Part shown: one piece after another, positions 41,721 through 51,482 of the stretch | How the letters are laid out: every line of letters begins with the position of its first letter | Position numbering within the stretch: the first letter of the stretch is position 1 | NCBI RefSeq assembly: GCF_040610475.1 | Contig: NZ_JBEXMJ010000002.1 | Span: 279,541-343,540 of the forward strand | DNA length: 64,000 nucleotides | Reading direction: 5' to 3' | Source of the DNA: Actinopolymorpha sp. NPDC004070 | GTDB lineage: Bacteria; Actinomycetota; Actinomycetes; Propionibacteriales; Actinopolymorphaceae | The notes under the pieces: model-generated | Databases searched by the model: none | What the model saw: the letters and a program-made list of their open reading frames with translations, nothing else | What the model was told of the DNA's origin: nothing | Program-made: the position numbers and the translations under genes

Positions 41721-43751
41721 TCAGCCGGACCAGCGACCGGTGAGGTAGGCGGCCGCCCAGATTCCGAACAACGGCACCGCGAGGATGACGTACGCCCGCC
41801 ACACCCATGGCCGCCGGACCGCCAGCGCACCGAGGCCGATCCACAGCGGGAACCACAGCAGCGTGGCGCGGGGAACGGAGAAGAACCAGTACGACGTCGC
41901 GAACGCGGCCACCTGCACGCCCACCCAGGTTGCCTCGCCCCACCGGCGCAGCGTCAGCAGGACGACCGTGACCACCAGGCCGACCAGCATCGCCACCAGT
42001 TCGGCCCGGAACATCCACTCGAAGTTGGCTCGCAGCGCGTCGCTCACGTCGCCGAACGCGGTGTGCCCGGTCGCGGCGTTCCAGGTGTTGAAGAACGCGG
42101 TCCAGGGCAGGGTGAAGCCTCGATACCACTCATCGGACTGGGCGTGGTACCACCGCAGCCAGTCGCCGGTGTTCACCTTCAGATAGGCCATGTAGCCGAG
42201 CACGGGGGCCATCGGCAGCGCCAGCCACAGCCCCTCGAGCCATCCCTTCCGGCGGCCGGAGGTGAGGAACTCCACGGCCAGCGCGACGACCAGGAAGATG
42301 CCCGACACCCGGACCGTGCACGCGCCGGCGGCGAGCACGGCGGCGAGCCACCAGTTGCCCCGGCGGGCGGACAGCCACGCGGGGATCGCCAGGGCGAGGA
42401 ACAACGCCTCGGTGTACGGCGCGGCGAGGAAGATCGCGGGCGGCGCCAGCATCCACATCGCGGCGGCGTAGCGGCCCGCGCCCGGTCCCCACTCGCGGTC
42501 GGCGAGCCGGGCCAGCGCGACGGCGGCGACGCCCCCGGCGACGAACGACACCAGCAGGCCGCCCACAACCGTGGGGATCCCGACCAGGACGCCGAGCCGC
42601 AGCACCATCGGGAAGCCGGGGAAGAACGCCTCGATCGGCGTGCTCCAGCCGGGCGCGAAGTAGCCGAACGTCGCGATCCGGTCGAAGTGCCAGAAGTCCC
42701 ATTGCTTCCAGGAGTCCCAGAAGCTCGGGATCTTGCCGGTGCCGTGGAACAGCCACGGCCCGGTCACCGCGACCAGCAGGATGCCGAGCCGGGTGACCGC
42801 CCACCAGGCCAGCACCTGCACGTCGCCGGGCGTCGGGCGAAGCCGTTCGGGCAGCCACCGGAGCCGGGAGGACCCCTGCGGCCCCCGTGCGTCCGAGGCC
42901 GTCGAGGTCGAGGAGCCGGAGGGTGTCGTCGGCGCAGGCCCCGGCGGAGTGGAACGCGCTCCTGCCGGCTCGGCCACCGGTTCGGCCGGCGGTTGGGGAC
43001 GGCCCGGCTGCCCCGGCTCGCGCTGCCGCGCCGGCCGGTCCGTCTCGCGCTCGTCCGGATCCTGAGCCGGTGCCGGGGTGCCGCCCATCGGCGTCAGCGG
43101 CTCGGAGACGTCGTCGTCCGCGTCACCCCCCGAGGCGTCCAGTTCGTCCGACCACCACGGACGCGGCCGGTCGGCACGACGCCGCTCATCCTCGTCAACG
43201 CCGTCCTTCGGGCCGTCGTTCACCCCGTCGTCAGGGCCCTCGTACCGGCCGCCCTCACCGGCGGCCCGGTACGCCGGAGTGGTGGTGTCGAGCGATCGCT
43301 CCGGCGTACCCCGCTCCGGCATGGTCCACTGGGGTGAGTTCCAGTCGCGGGTGTCCCACGGCGGCGCGGAGGCCTCCACGTCGGAGGCGCCGTACCAGCC
43401 GGTGTCCGTCACGGGCTCGGGCGGGACGTCTTCCCGGCGACGACGGCCGTGCGCCGGCGCACCCGGCCGGGGCGTCCGGTCGTCCACCGGCTCGTCAGGG
43501 CGCGACGCCAGCGTCTCCCGCCAGTCCGGTCCGCCGTCGGCGCGCCGGCGCGCAGGCCGGCTCGGAAAGGGTTCCCCGGGCCAGGAACGCTCGCCCCACA
43601 GATCGGGCCCGGCACGGCCGCCGGAGCCGCCGGAGCCGGCAGGACCACCGAGGCCGGGGGCTCCCCCTGCGCCACGCCCGCCGCCACGCCCGCCGTCACC
43701 GCGACCGGGTCCGTCCGGCGGTTCCTCGGTCCACCTGCGTCGGTTGCTCAC
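41721..43751 (-). CDS. PIG-V-like GT-C mannosyltransferase with long disordered N-terminus
   Basis: A 676-residue protein. About 300 N-terminal residues are disordered, charged and Pro/Gly-rich. The C-terminal part is a polytopic GT-C glycosyltransferase of the PIG-V mannosyltransferase type: DVQVLAWWAVTRLGILLVAV, the lumenal DSWKQWDFWHFDRIATFGYF loop, and later helices ending WRAYVILAVPLFGIWAAAYL. Such enzymes use polyprenyl-phosphate-mannose to build lipoglycans or glycoproteins at the outer membrane face. The start GTG overlaps the stop of the upstream GT87 gene (GTGA), so both are coupled. Confidence 0.82.
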   Translation of the reverse strand: MSNRRRWTEEPPDGPGRGDGGRGGGRGAGGAPGLGGPAGSGGSGGRAGPDLWGERSWPGEPFPSRPARRRADGGPDWRETLASRPDEPVDDRTPRPGAPAHGRRRREDVPPEPVTDTGWYGASDVEASAPPWDTRDWNSPQWTMPERGTPERSLDTTTPAYRAAGEGGRYEGPDDGVNDGPKDGVDEDERRRADRPRPWWSDELDASGGDADDDVSEPLTPMGGTPAPAQDPDERETDRPARQREPGQPGRPQPPAEPVAEPAGARSTPPGPAPTTPSGSSTSTASDARGPQGSSRLRWLPERLRPTPGDVQVLAWWAVTRLGILLVAVTGPWLFHGTGKIPSFWDSWKQWDFWHFDRIATFGYFAPGWSTPIEAFFPGFPMVLRLGVLVGIPTVVGGLLVSFVAGGVAAVALARLADREWGPGAGRYAAAMWMLAPPAIFLAAPYTEALFLALAIPAWLSARRGNWWLAAVLAAGACTVRVSGIFLVVALAVEFLTSGRRKGWLEGLWLALPMAPVLGYMAYLKVNTGDWLRWYHAQSDEWYRGFTLPWTAFFNTWNAATGHTAFGDVSDALRANFEWMFRAELVAMLVGLVVTVVLLTLRRWGEATWVGVQVAAFATSYWFFSVPRATLLWFPLWIGLGALAVRRPWVWRAYVILAVPLFGIWAAAYLTGRWSG

Positions 43752-45199
43752 CGTGCCACACCCTCTTCCTGCAGGGCCCGTTCGATCGGCTCGGGACTTC
43801 GGAAGCGCCCTCTCCGCCACGCGGCGTCGGCCGCCCCGTCGAAGGGCCCGCCGGTCGGGTCGTCCACCAGGTCCCCGGCGCGTACGACGTCGGCGGAGGG
43901 CCGCAGGATGTCGCGGACCACCAGCACGCACAGGTAGCCGGTCGTCGCCATCCGGACCACCACGGCGAGCCAGTAGAGCCGCTCCGCACCGCCGCCCGCG
44001 AGGCTGCCGGACAGGTGCAGCCAGATGGCCAGCCAGTAGAGGAGCTCACCGGCCTGCCAGATCGCCCAGTCCCGCCACCGCGGCCGGGCCAGTGCCACGA
44101 GGGGCAGCAGCCAGAGGACGTACTGCGGGGAGTAGACCTTGTTCACCAGCAGGAACGCCGCGACGGTCAGGAACGCGAGCTGCGCCAGCCGGGGCCGTCT
44201 GGGTGCGAACAGCCCCAGCGCCGCCACGCCGGCACAGGCCAGGCCGAACAACCCGAGGGAGACCGTGTTGACCGCCCTGACCGGGTGCCCGGCCAGCCCG
44301 AGGGCGTACCAGATCGACCCGAAGTCGCCCATCCGGGCGGTGTTGAACGACCAGAACACCGCCCAACTGCTCTCCGCGAGCAGCAGCACCGGCAGGTTGA
44401 CGACCAACCACGCGGCCAGCGCGGACAGCGCCGTCGTCGCCCACAGCCGCATCCGGCCGGTGCGCAGCGCCAGCACCAGCAGCGGTCCCAGCACCAGCAG
44501 CGGGTAGAACTTCGTCGCCACGCCGAGCCCGATCAGGACCCCGGCGAGGTACGGACGCGACCGCGACCAGGCCAGCAGCGCACAGGTGGTGAGGGCGACA
44601 GCGGCGAGGTCCCAGTTGATGGTGCCGGCCAGCGCGAGCACCGGCGCCGCGGCGAAGAAGAGCACGTCGTACGGCCGGCGAAGGCACATGCGGGCGAGCG
44701 CCCACACGGTCACCAGCGCGCAGGCGAACAGGAACACGACGGTGAGGTCGAAGTACAGCACGCTGTCGCGCACCGCGTCCCCGGACCCGAACGCCTGTGT
44801 CAGCCAGGCGGTCACCTGCATCACCGCGCCGGTGAGGACGGGGTACTCCAGCGGCGGGTAGTTGCCGGTGTCGAGGTAGGCGAGGTTGCCCTGGGCGAAG
44901 CCGCGCTCGCGGTAGAGGTACGGCACGTCGGTGTAGCAGAGATGGCTGAAGGCGTACCCGGACTCACGCGGCCAGCCCACGCCGTGACAGGGCACCTTCT
45001 GCAGAACACCGAGGACGAACATCCCCGTCGTCACCGCGAACGCCACCGCCAGCGGTGTCCACCGGGAGCTACTCACGCGCGCGTGCACACCGACCGGTCC
45101 GCCGAGCCAGGTGGTCGCAAGGCGGGCCAGGGGATCCTCCCGGGAGGGACTCCTGCTCACCCGCGCCTCCGTCCGGTCCGGCGTCACGTCGGAGCCCAT
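43748..45199 (-). CDS. GT87/DUF2029 polyprenol-phosphate mannosyltransferase
   Basis: A 483-residue GT-C membrane enzyme with about ten helices. The first extracellular loop holds acidic residues (SHLCYTDVPYLYRERG and NYPPLEYPVLTG), typical of the DUF2029/PimE family; the segment GTINWDLAAVALTTCALLAW and the later NKVYSPQYVLWLLPL are also characteristic. The likely donor is polyprenyl-phosphate-mannose, for lipomannan or protein mannosylation. It sits downstream of the PBP gene and is coupled to the following PIG-V-like gene. ATG 45199 is used; a clear ribosome site is lacking, so the start might be downstream. Confidence 0.83.
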   Translation of the reverse strand: MGSDVTPDRTEARVSRSPSREDPLARLATTWLGGPVGVHARVSSSRWTPLAVAFAVTTGMFVLGVLQKVPCHGVGWPRESGYAFSHLCYTDVPYLYRERGFAQGNLAYLDTGNYPPLEYPVLTGAVMQVTAWLTQAFGSGDAVRDSVLYFDLTVVFLFACALVTVWALARMCLRRPYDVLFFAAAPVLALAGTINWDLAAVALTTCALLAWSRSRPYLAGVLIGLGVATKFYPLLVLGPLLVLALRTGRMRLWATTALSALAAWLVVNLPVLLLAESSWAVFWSFNTARMGDFGSIWYALGLAGHPVRAVNTVSLGLFGLACAGVAALGLFAPRRPRLAQLAFLTVAAFLLVNKVYSPQYVLWLLPLVALARPRWRDWAIWQAGELLYWLAIWLHLSGSLAGGGAERLYWLAVVVRMATTGYLCVLVVRDILRPSADVVRAGDLVDDPTGGPFDGAADAAWRRGRFRSPEPIERALQEEGVAR

Positions 45200-45326
45200 C
45201 GTGCCCTATCGCGCTGACGGGGTGGGTACCCTCCCGGCGCCACGCCGAACGACCTGCCCCGCACCAACGGTCGGGACGGCCCGTCGGCTCCGATCCGTGG
45301 CAGCAGTCTCCGTCCCGAGCCGAGGA

Positions 45327-47555
45327 TCACGGGAACGGCCGGTGGGGTCCCTTGGTCCTGGTCGGGCTGGGCGAGGAGGTGGGCGTCGGGATGGGCAGGG
45401 TGTTGGTCGGCTTGGGCCTCGGACCCGGCGGCTTCCGGGTGAAGGTGGGGGTCGGTGTGGGAGTGTCCGTCGGAGTTGGAGTCGGAGTCGCCGTTGGCGT
45501 CGGTGTGGGAGTCGGCGTGGGCGTGAACGTCGGCTTGGGCCGCCGGGTGAACGTCGGCTTGGGGTTGACGACCTTCCCGAGGTTGGCCGGCGGCGGGAAC
45601 TGGCGTACCGGCTGACCTGCCAGCGCCTCCTTCATGAACTGCGCCCAGATGCGCGCCGGGTAGCCGCCGCCGAAGAACGTGTTCATCCCGCCCACGTTGT
45701 CCAGCGACTCCTTCTTCCCGTCGCCGTTCGCGTCCTTGTAGAACGCCACCGACGCGGCCAGCTGCGGGGTGTAGCCCACGAACCACGCCGTCTGGTCCTC
45801 GTGCGTGCCGGTTTTGCCCGCGGCGGGGCGGCCGAGGTTCTGCGCCGCCTCCTCCGCGCTGCCGTGCTTCACCACGTCCTGCAGCGCGTAGTCGAGGTCG
45901 CGGACCACCGGCTTGGAGAACTCCCGCTTGTCCTGCACCTTCGTCTCGTGCAGGACGTTGCCGCCCGGTGCGGTGACCTTCTCCACCAGGTGCCACGGTG
46001 CGCGCCTGCCCTCGGCCGCGAACGTCGCGTAGGAGTTGGCCATGTCCATCGGGGACACCGACGCGAAGCCGAGGGCGATCTTCGCGTGCTTGTCCAGGCC
46101 GGGTGAGTTTTCCGGTACGCCTGCGCGCACGGCCGCGTCGTAGACGGCGTCCGGGCCGATGCGGTTGACGGTCAGGTCGACGTAGGCGGTGTTGATCGAG
46201 TCCCGGGTGGCCTGCATCAGGTCGACGTAGCGGCCGTAGTCGCGGTTGAACTCGTTGCGCACCTCGTCGCCGTTGTCGAGTTCGAACGGCGAGTTGCCGG
46301 CGAACCGGCTGCGCAGCGACACCCGGTCCTCCAGCGCGGCCGCCAGCGCGAACGACTTGAACGTCGAGCCGGGCTGCAGCTTGGCCTGGGTGGCGTCGTT
46401 GAACTGGCGCTTGATGTAGTCCTTCCCGCCGTACATCGCGACGACCTCGCCGGTGCCCGGGCGCACGGCGGCGCCGCCGGCGTACACGCCCTTGGCGTTC
46501 TTGGTCGGGAAGTTCTTCGCGAACGCGTCCTGCATGGCGCGCTGGGCCTTGGCGTCGACGGTCGTGGTGACCTGCAGGCCGCCGGTCTCGATCTGCGCCT
46601 CGCTGTAGCCGAGCCTGACCAGCTCCTTGCGCACCTGGCTGACGAGGTAGCCGCCCGGTCCGCCGTTGTTGGTGGTCTTGCTGAGCCGTTTGATCTTCGG
46701 CAGCGGCTCCTGCGCGACCTGGGCGGCGGACAGGTGCCCGAGCTTGGCCATCCCGCCGAGCACGTAGTGGTAGCGAGCCTCCAGGCGCGGCCGGTTGGTC
46801 GGGTCAACCGCCGGGTCGTAGATGGACGGCGCCCGGAGCAGGGACGCCAGCACCGCCGACTCCTGGGGCGTGAGCTCCTGGACGTGCTTGCCGAAGTACG
46901 CCTGTGAGGCGGTCTCGATGCCCCACGCTCCGCGCCCGAAGTAGCTGGTGTTGAGGTAGTTCTGCAGGATCTCCTGCTTGGACAGCTGCCGCTGGACCTT
47001 CAAGGTGATGAAGAGTTCCTTCACCTTGCGGGTCCAGGTCTGCTCCTGGCTCAGGTAGTAGTTCTTGACGTACTGCTGGGTGATCGTGGAGCCGCCCTGG
47101 ACGTTCTGTCCGCGCGCGGTGTTCCACGCGGCGCGGACGATGCCGGTCGGCGACACGCCGCGGTCGGTCCAGAAGCTGCGGTTCTCCGCGGCGACCACCG
47201 CGTCCTGGGTGTTCTTGGGCACCTGGTCCAGCGGCACCGAGATGCGGTTCTGGGCGTGGTAGGAGCCCAGGACGTTCCTGCCGTCGCGGTAGTAGATGGT
47301 CGTCGTGTTGGAGTCCAGCATCGCGTTCGGGTCCGGGATGGACGTCCGCGCGTAGCCGATCACGAACGCCGCGATGCCCAGGATGGCGATCCCGAGGAAC
47401 GCGAACAGGCACCCGAACAGGAAACGCCGCAGACGTCTCCGGGGTCGCCTGCGGGAGCGGTGACCCGCGCGAGGTCCCCGACCCTCGCGGGAGTCGCCGT
47501 AGACGTCCACGGAGGTGTGGTCGTCGGCGTACCTGTCTACGTGTCTGCGTGTCAC
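45327..47555 (-). CDS. class A penicillin-binding protein (transglycosylase/transpeptidase)
   Basis: A 742-residue bifunctional PBP. A basic cytoplasmic tail precedes one membrane helix (residues ~45-67, LFGCLFAFLGIAILGIAAFV). The GT51 domain shows AAENRSFWTDRGVS, GGSTITQQYVKN and RKVKELFITLKVQRQLSKQE. The transpeptidase domain has SxxK in QPGSTFKSF (~398), SxN in RDSINTAYV and KTG in AGKTGTHEDQTAW (~580). The C-terminus is a Pro-Thr repeat spacer, possibly wall-associated or glycosylated by the neighbouring mannosyltransferases. GTG 47555 is weakly supported; ribosome site is poor. Confidence 0.93.
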   Translation of the reverse strand: MTRRHVDRYADDHTSVDVYGDSREGRGPRAGHRSRRRPRRRLRRFLFGCLFAFLGIAILGIAAFVIGYARTSIPDPNAMLDSNTTTIYYRDGRNVLGSYHAQNRISVPLDQVPKNTQDAVVAAENRSFWTDRGVSPTGIVRAAWNTARGQNVQGGSTITQQYVKNYYLSQEQTWTRKVKELFITLKVQRQLSKQEILQNYLNTSYFGRGAWGIETASQAYFGKHVQELTPQESAVLASLLRAPSIYDPAVDPTNRPRLEARYHYVLGGMAKLGHLSAAQVAQEPLPKIKRLSKTTNNGGPGGYLVSQVRKELVRLGYSEAQIETGGLQVTTTVDAKAQRAMQDAFAKNFPTKNAKGVYAGGAAVRPGTGEVVAMYGGKDYIKRQFNDATQAKLQPGSTFKSFALAAALEDRVSLRSRFAGNSPFELDNGDEVRNEFNRDYGRYVDLMQATRDSINTAYVDLTVNRIGPDAVYDAAVRAGVPENSPGLDKHAKIALGFASVSPMDMANSYATFAAEGRRAPWHLVEKVTAPGGNVLHETKVQDKREFSKPVVRDLDYALQDVVKHGSAEEAAQNLGRPAAGKTGTHEDQTAWFVGYTPQLAASVAFYKDANGDGKKESLDNVGGMNTFFGGGYPARIWAQFMKEALAGQPVRQFPPPANLGKVVNPKPTFTRRPKPTFTPTPTPTPTPTATPTPTPTDTPTPTPTFTRKPPGPRPKPTNTLPIPTPTSSPSPTRTKGPHRPFP

Positions 47556-47620
47556 GGTGGCGTTCCAGGGGGTTGCCCGACAGCGGATTGGCGCTGCCGA
47601 GGGTACGGCAGATGCCTGGG

Positions 47621-48037
47621 CTAGGAGTACTCGTCCTCCACCGTGCGCTGCCGGCGCGGCGGGCGTCGTGGCACACCGTCACCGAGGACGTACGAGAGCG
47701 TGAGGTGATTCCACGAACAGCCCTGGCAGACCTCGATGACGTAGACGCGGAACTCCCCGTGCTCGCGGGCCATCCTCTCCAGCTCCGGCGTCTGCCGGAT
47801 CCGGCCGGAGTACTGACCGAGCTCGTCACCGAAGACGTAGGTGACGTGGGTCAGTTTCTCCTTCCGGCAGATCGGGCAGGGCCGGTCGGTTGGTTCCCCG
47901 TGAAACTTCGCCGCCCGCAGGAGGTAGGGGTCGGCGTCGCACACGTCGTCCATCACGGTCGCGCGGCCACCGCGTAGCGCCCGCAGCGTCGCCTTGCGCT
48001 GCAGGCTGTAATCGACCACGGACCGTTGGGACCACAT
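47621..48037 (-). CDS. DUF5318 protein
   Basis: A 138-residue soluble protein conserved beside ponA and ino1 in actinobacteria. It has four cysteines arranged as CPIC and CQGC (PTDRPCPICRKEKLTHVTYV and VIEVCQGCSWNHL), likely a zinc ribbon. Function unknown. TACTCT (48050-48045 on the minus strand) lies exactly seven bases before the ATG, so the transcript is probably leaderless. It ends 66 bp upstream of the PBP start and may be co-transcribed with it. Confidence 0.85.
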   Translation of the reverse strand: MWSQRSVVDYSLQRKATLRALRGGRATVMDDVCDADPYLLRAAKFHGEPTDRPCPICRKEKLTHVTYVFGDELGQYSGRIRQTPELERMAREHGEFRVYVIEVCQGCSWNHLTLSYVLGDGVPRRPPRRQRTVEDEYS

Positions 48038-48188
48038 GTCAACGAGAGTACGGCCTTCGGCTGGAGCGTCGAGTCCCACGGCGCGGGTGCGGCGATCAAA
48101 CCTGCCGATCGGCCCGGCTGCGATCGGTCCCGGTGCGGTCACCCCTTGCGCTCGTACGCCGCCCGGCTCTATCGTCCGAACATCTCGA

Positions 48189-48215
48189 TTCGATGTATCA
48201 AATAGATACATCGAA
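48189..48215. promoter_or_regulatory. perfect PadR operator
   Basis: TTCGATGTATC (48189-48199) and GATACATCGAA (48205-48215) form an 11-bp perfect inverted repeat with a five-base AT spacer. The core ATGTATC/GATACAT is the usual PadR-box type. It stands 84 bp upstream of the PadR gene, AT-rich against a GC-rich background, and is a clear candidate for self-regulation of the padR-ino1 operon. Confidence 0.85.
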
Positions 48216-48299
48216 ATGTCCGCAACTCCCTCGAAGCGAGACAGGCCGGACATCCCGACGCGGGATCCGGCCATCGGCCCGGAAAGGACGGTGAGCTGC

Positions 48300-48956
48300 A
48301 TGGCACGCCGCGGTGGCGTACTCGAGCTCGCGGTCTTGGGCCTCCTGCACGAGGCCCCGATGCACGGGTACGAGCTGCGCAAGCGCCTCAACGCGAGATT
48401 CGGCTGGGGCCGGGCGTTGTCCTACGGTTCGCTCTACCCGTGTCTGAAGTCCCTACTCGCCCGGGACTGCGTCCGCGAGGACTCCTCGGCCGACGACGGC
48501 GACCAGACGTCCCCCGGCAGCGCTGCCCGGCGCCGGGCGCGGATCGTCTACCGCCTCACCCCCGCCGGTGAGCAGCGCCTCACCGAACTCCTCGCCGAGG
48601 GCGGCCCGTCCGCCTGGGACGACGACAACTTCGGCGTCCGCCTCGCGTTCTTCGCGCGGACCGACGCGGCCGTGCGGCTGCGCATCCTGGAGGGCCGCCG
48701 CCGGCGGCTGGAGGAGCGCCTGGACCGCACGCGCGCCCAACTTCACCGTACGCAGGAACGCCTCGACACCTACGCCGTCGAGCTCCAGCGGCACGGCGTG
48801 GAGTCCGTCGAGCGGGAGGTGCACTGGCTCAGCGACCTGATCGCCTCCGAGCGCGTGGGCCGCCCGGCGGACCAGCACCCAGAAGTCCACCACCCCGAAG
48901 AGATCACCAGAGCGCCACGCCCAAGGGCACTGACAGACCGAGGAGAGCGTCCATGA
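48300..48956 (+). CDS. PadR-family transcriptional regulator
   Basis: A 218-residue repressor. The winged helix occupies residues 1-95 ([20 protein letters not shown], the recognition helix in [13 protein letters not shown], wing near [14 protein letters not shown]); the C-terminal half is the dimerising helical domain ([20 protein letters not shown]). ATG 48300 has GGAAAGGA upstream; GTG 48291 is in frame but too close to that site. The stop overlaps the ino1 start by four bases (ATGA). It probably controls inositol synthesis together with itself via the palindrome at 48189. Confidence 0.92.
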   Translation: MARRGGVLELAVLGLLHEAPMHGYELRKRLNARFGWGRALSYGSLYPCLKSLLARDCVREDSSADDGDQTSPGSAARRRARIVYRLTPAGEQRLTELLAEGGPSAWDDDNFGVRLAFFARTDAAVRLRILEGRRRRLEERLDRTRAQLHRTQERLDTYAVELQRHGVESVEREVHWLSDLIASERVGRPADQHPEVHHPEEITRAPRPRALTDRGERP

Positions 48957-50038
48957 GCCCGCAGTCGATCCGGGTTGCCATCGTCGGCGTGGGAAACTGC
49001 GCGACGTCACTGATCCAGGGAGTCCACTACTACCGCGACGCCGACCCCACCCAGAAGGTGCCGGGGCTGATGCACGTGCGGTTCGGCGACTATCACGTGC
49101 GGGACGTGGAGTTCGTGGCCGCGTTCGACGTCGATGCCAAGAAGGTGGGCCTCGACCTCGCCGACGCCACCAGGGCCGGCGAGAACAACACGATCAGGAT
49201 CTGTGACGTACCCCCGACCGGGATCACGGTGCAGCGCGGTCACACGCTGGACGGACTCGGGAAGTACTACCGGGAGACGATCAGCGAGTCCGAGCAAGAG
49301 CCGGTTGACATCGTTGCCGCGCTGCGCGAGGCCGAGGCCGACGTGCTGGTCTCCTACCTGCCGGTGGGTTCGGAGGCGGCGGACAAGTTCTACGCGCAAT
49401 GCGCGATTGACGCCGGGGTCGCGTTCGTCAACGCCCTTCCGGTGTTCATCGCCACGGACCCGGAGTGGGCGGCGAAGTTCACCGAGGCGGGACTGCCGAT
49501 CATCGGCGACGACATCAAGAGCCAGGTCGGCGCGACCATCACGCACCGCGTGCTGTCCAAGCTGTTCGAGGACCGCGGCGTCGTGGTGGAGCGCACGTAC
49601 CAGCTCAACTTCGGCGGCAACATGGACTTCATGAACATGCTGGAGCGCGACCGGCTGGAGTCGAAGAAGATCTCGAAGACGCAGTCGGTCACGTCGCAGA
49701 TCCCGCACCACCTGGAGAAGCGCAACGTGCACGTCGGCCCGAGCGACCACGTGCCCTGGCTGGACGACCGCAAGTGGGCGTACGTACGACTGGAGGGCCG
49801 GGCGTTCGGCGACGTTCCGCTCAGCCTGGAGTACAAGCTCGAGGTGTGGGACTCGCCCAACTCCGCCGGCATCATCATCGACGCGATCCGGGCGGCGAAG
49901 ATCGCCAAGGACCGCGGCATCGGCGGGCCGATCCTGTCGGCGTCGTCGTACTTCATGAAGAGCCCGCCGGAGCAGTACTCCGACGACGTGGCGCGGGAAC
50001 TGGTGGAGAAGTTCATCCGCGGAGAGGTCGAGCGCTGA
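48953..50038 (+). CDS. ino1: inositol-3-phosphate synthase
   Basis: A 361-residue NAD-dependent enzyme turning glucose-6-phosphate into inositol-3-phosphate, the entry to phosphatidylinositol and mycothiol in actinobacteria. The dinucleotide motif is [16 protein letters not shown]; catalytic-region features include [27 protein letters not shown] and [13 protein letters not shown]. It is the short prokaryotic form. Its ATG overlaps the PadR stop, so regulator and enzyme are translationally coupled. The last codons are repeated as a 17-bp copy 87 bp further on (50111-50127). Confidence 0.97.
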   Translation: MSPQSIRVAIVGVGNCATSLIQGVHYYRDADPTQKVPGLMHVRFGDYHVRDVEFVAAFDVDAKKVGLDLADATRAGENNTIRICDVPPTGITVQRGHTLDGLGKYYRETISESEQEPVDIVAALREAEADVLVSYLPVGSEAADKFYAQCAIDAGVAFVNALPVFIATDPEWAAKFTEAGLPIIGDDIKSQVGATITHRVLSKLFEDRGVVVERTYQLNFGGNMDFMNMLERDRLESKKISKTQSVTSQIPHHLEKRNVHVGPSDHVPWLDDRKWAYVRLEGRAFGDVPLSLEYKLEVWDSPNSAGIIIDAIRAAKIAKDRGIGGPILSASSYFMKSPPEQYSDDVARELVEKFIRGEVER

Positions 50039-50127
50039 GCGAGCGGCGTGGCCGGCGAGGAACGAGCCGTCCGCGCAGCAAGCGAAGCCGAGACCTCGAC
50101 CATAGGGCCGGAGGTCGAGCGCTGAGC
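50024..50127. repeat. 17-bp direct repeat of ino1 3' end
   Basis: GAGGTCGAGCGCTGAGC occurs at 50024-50040, covering the last ino1 codons and stop, and again at 50111-50127 just before the MFS gene promoter. The region between may be a small duplication of the ino1 tail or a leftover of an insertion. Confidence 0.75.
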
Positions 50128-50143
50128 CGCCTACCCTGCTGGA

Positions 50144-51460
50144 GTGCGGTTTCTGCGTGACGTCGCCACCCTGCTGGGGCTGGGCTTCTTCCGGCGGCTG
50201 TTCGCCGTCCGGCTGGTCTCGCAGTTCTCCGACGGGGTTTTCCAGGTCGCGATCGCGTCGTACGTCCTGTTCTCTCCCGAACGCCAGCCGACGGCCGGCG
50301 CGATCGCGGTCGGGTTCGCGGTGTTGTTGTTGCCGTTCTCCCTGCTCGGCCCGTTCTGTGGTGTGTTGCTGGACCGCTGGTCGCGGCGGCAGACGATGCT
50401 GTGGTGCAACGCCGTGCGGGCGGTGCTGGTGCTGCTGGTCCTGGCAGTGACGCGCGGGGGCGGCGAGGGGCCGTTGTTCTTCCTCGCTGTCCTCGCCTGC
50501 CTTTCTGTCAACCGCTTCTTGCTCGCCGCACTGTCGGCGTCCCTGCCGCACGTGGTTCCCAACGACCGCCTGGTGCTGGCCAACGCGGTCACGCCCACCT
50601 GCGGGACGCTCGTCTATCTCGCCGGCCTGGGTGTGGGTTCGACGGTGGCCGCGCTGGGGTGGGGCGCCCCGGCGACCGCGGAGTACGTCGTGCTGGTCCT
50701 CGCCAGCCTGGGGTACGCCGCCAGCGCGCTGCTGGTGCTGCGCATTCCGCGGCCGATGCTGGGCCCTGACCTGGCGGCGGCACGCGCCGAGGTCGCGGCG
50801 ACGGTCCGGCACGTGCTGCGCGGCCTGGCCGACGGGGCGCGGCACGTGGTGGAGTGCCGACCGGCTGCCCTCGGCCTGGCGGCGATCGCGGTCCAGCGGT
50901 TCTTCTTCACCCTGTGCACGGTGGCGATCATCCTGCTCTACCGCAACCACTTCGCCGCCGGTGACGCCGCGGCCGGGATCGCCGGCCTGGGTACCGCGGT
51001 GCTGGTCTCCGGGCTGGGGTTCGGGTCGGCGGCGCTGCTCACCCCGCTCGCGGTCCGGCGGATCCGGAAGGAGGCCTGGATCGTGGTGCTGTTCCTCGTC
51101 GGGGCGGTCGCGGTCGTGGTGCCGGGCACCTTCTTCACCGTGCCGGCGGTCCTGGTGACCGCGTTCGTCCTTGGCCTGTGCGGCCAGGGCGTGAAGATCT
51201 GCGTGGACACGCTGGTGCAGGAGACCGTCGCCGACGTCTACCGCGGCCGGGTCTTCTCGCTGTACGACGTGCTGTTCAACTTCGTCGTCGTGCTCGCCGC
51301 TGCCTGTGCCGCGCTGTGGCTGCCGCCGACCGGCCGCTCGTACGCCGTCCTCGCCGTCACGGCGGTGGCCTACGCCGCCGCCGCGACCGGCTACGCCCGG
51401 CTCACCGGCGTACGCCTGTGGCCGCGCTCCCCGGCCTCCTCCGAGTCGGCCGCGGACTGA
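50144..51460 (+). CDS. MFS transporter
   Basis: A 438-residue major facilitator with twelve predicted helices. The loop 2-3 motif appears as GVLLDRWSRRQTMLW (A-motif variant DRWSRR). Other landmarks are QFSDGVFQVAIASYVLF and QETVADVYRGRVFSLYDVLFN, typical of the MFS_3/enterobactin-exporter branch. Substrate unknown; similar genes commonly lie near ino1/cca in actinobacteria. TACCCT (50132-50137) lies six bases before the GTG, suggesting a leaderless transcript. It is convergent with the CCA gene. Confidence 0.88.
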   Translation: MRFLRDVATLLGLGFFRRLFAVRLVSQFSDGVFQVAIASYVLFSPERQPTAGAIAVGFAVLLLPFSLLGPFCGVLLDRWSRRQTMLWCNAVRAVLVLLVLAVTRGGGEGPLFFLAVLACLSVNRFLLAALSASLPHVVPNDRLVLANAVTPTCGTLVYLAGLGVGSTVAALGWGAPATAEYVVLVLASLGYAASALLVLRIPRPMLGPDLAAARAEVAATVRHVLRGLADGARHVVECRPAALGLAAIAVQRFFFTLCTVAIILLYRNHFAAGDAAAGIAGLGTAVLVSGLGFGSAALLTPLAVRRIRKEAWIVVLFLVGAVAVVVPGTFFTVPAVLVTAFVLGLCGQGVKICVDTLVQETVADVYRGRVFSLYDVLFNFVVVLAAACAALWLPPTGRSYAVLAVTAVAYAAAATGYARLTGVRLWPRSPASSESAAD

Positions 51461-51482
51461 TCACCCGGCCGCCCGGCCCTGC

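Noticed and set aside
47893..47906. parS-like GTTCCCCGTGAAAC
   Set aside because: Two mismatches to GTTTCACGTGAAAC, loss of the central palindrome, and located inside the DUF5318 coding region.
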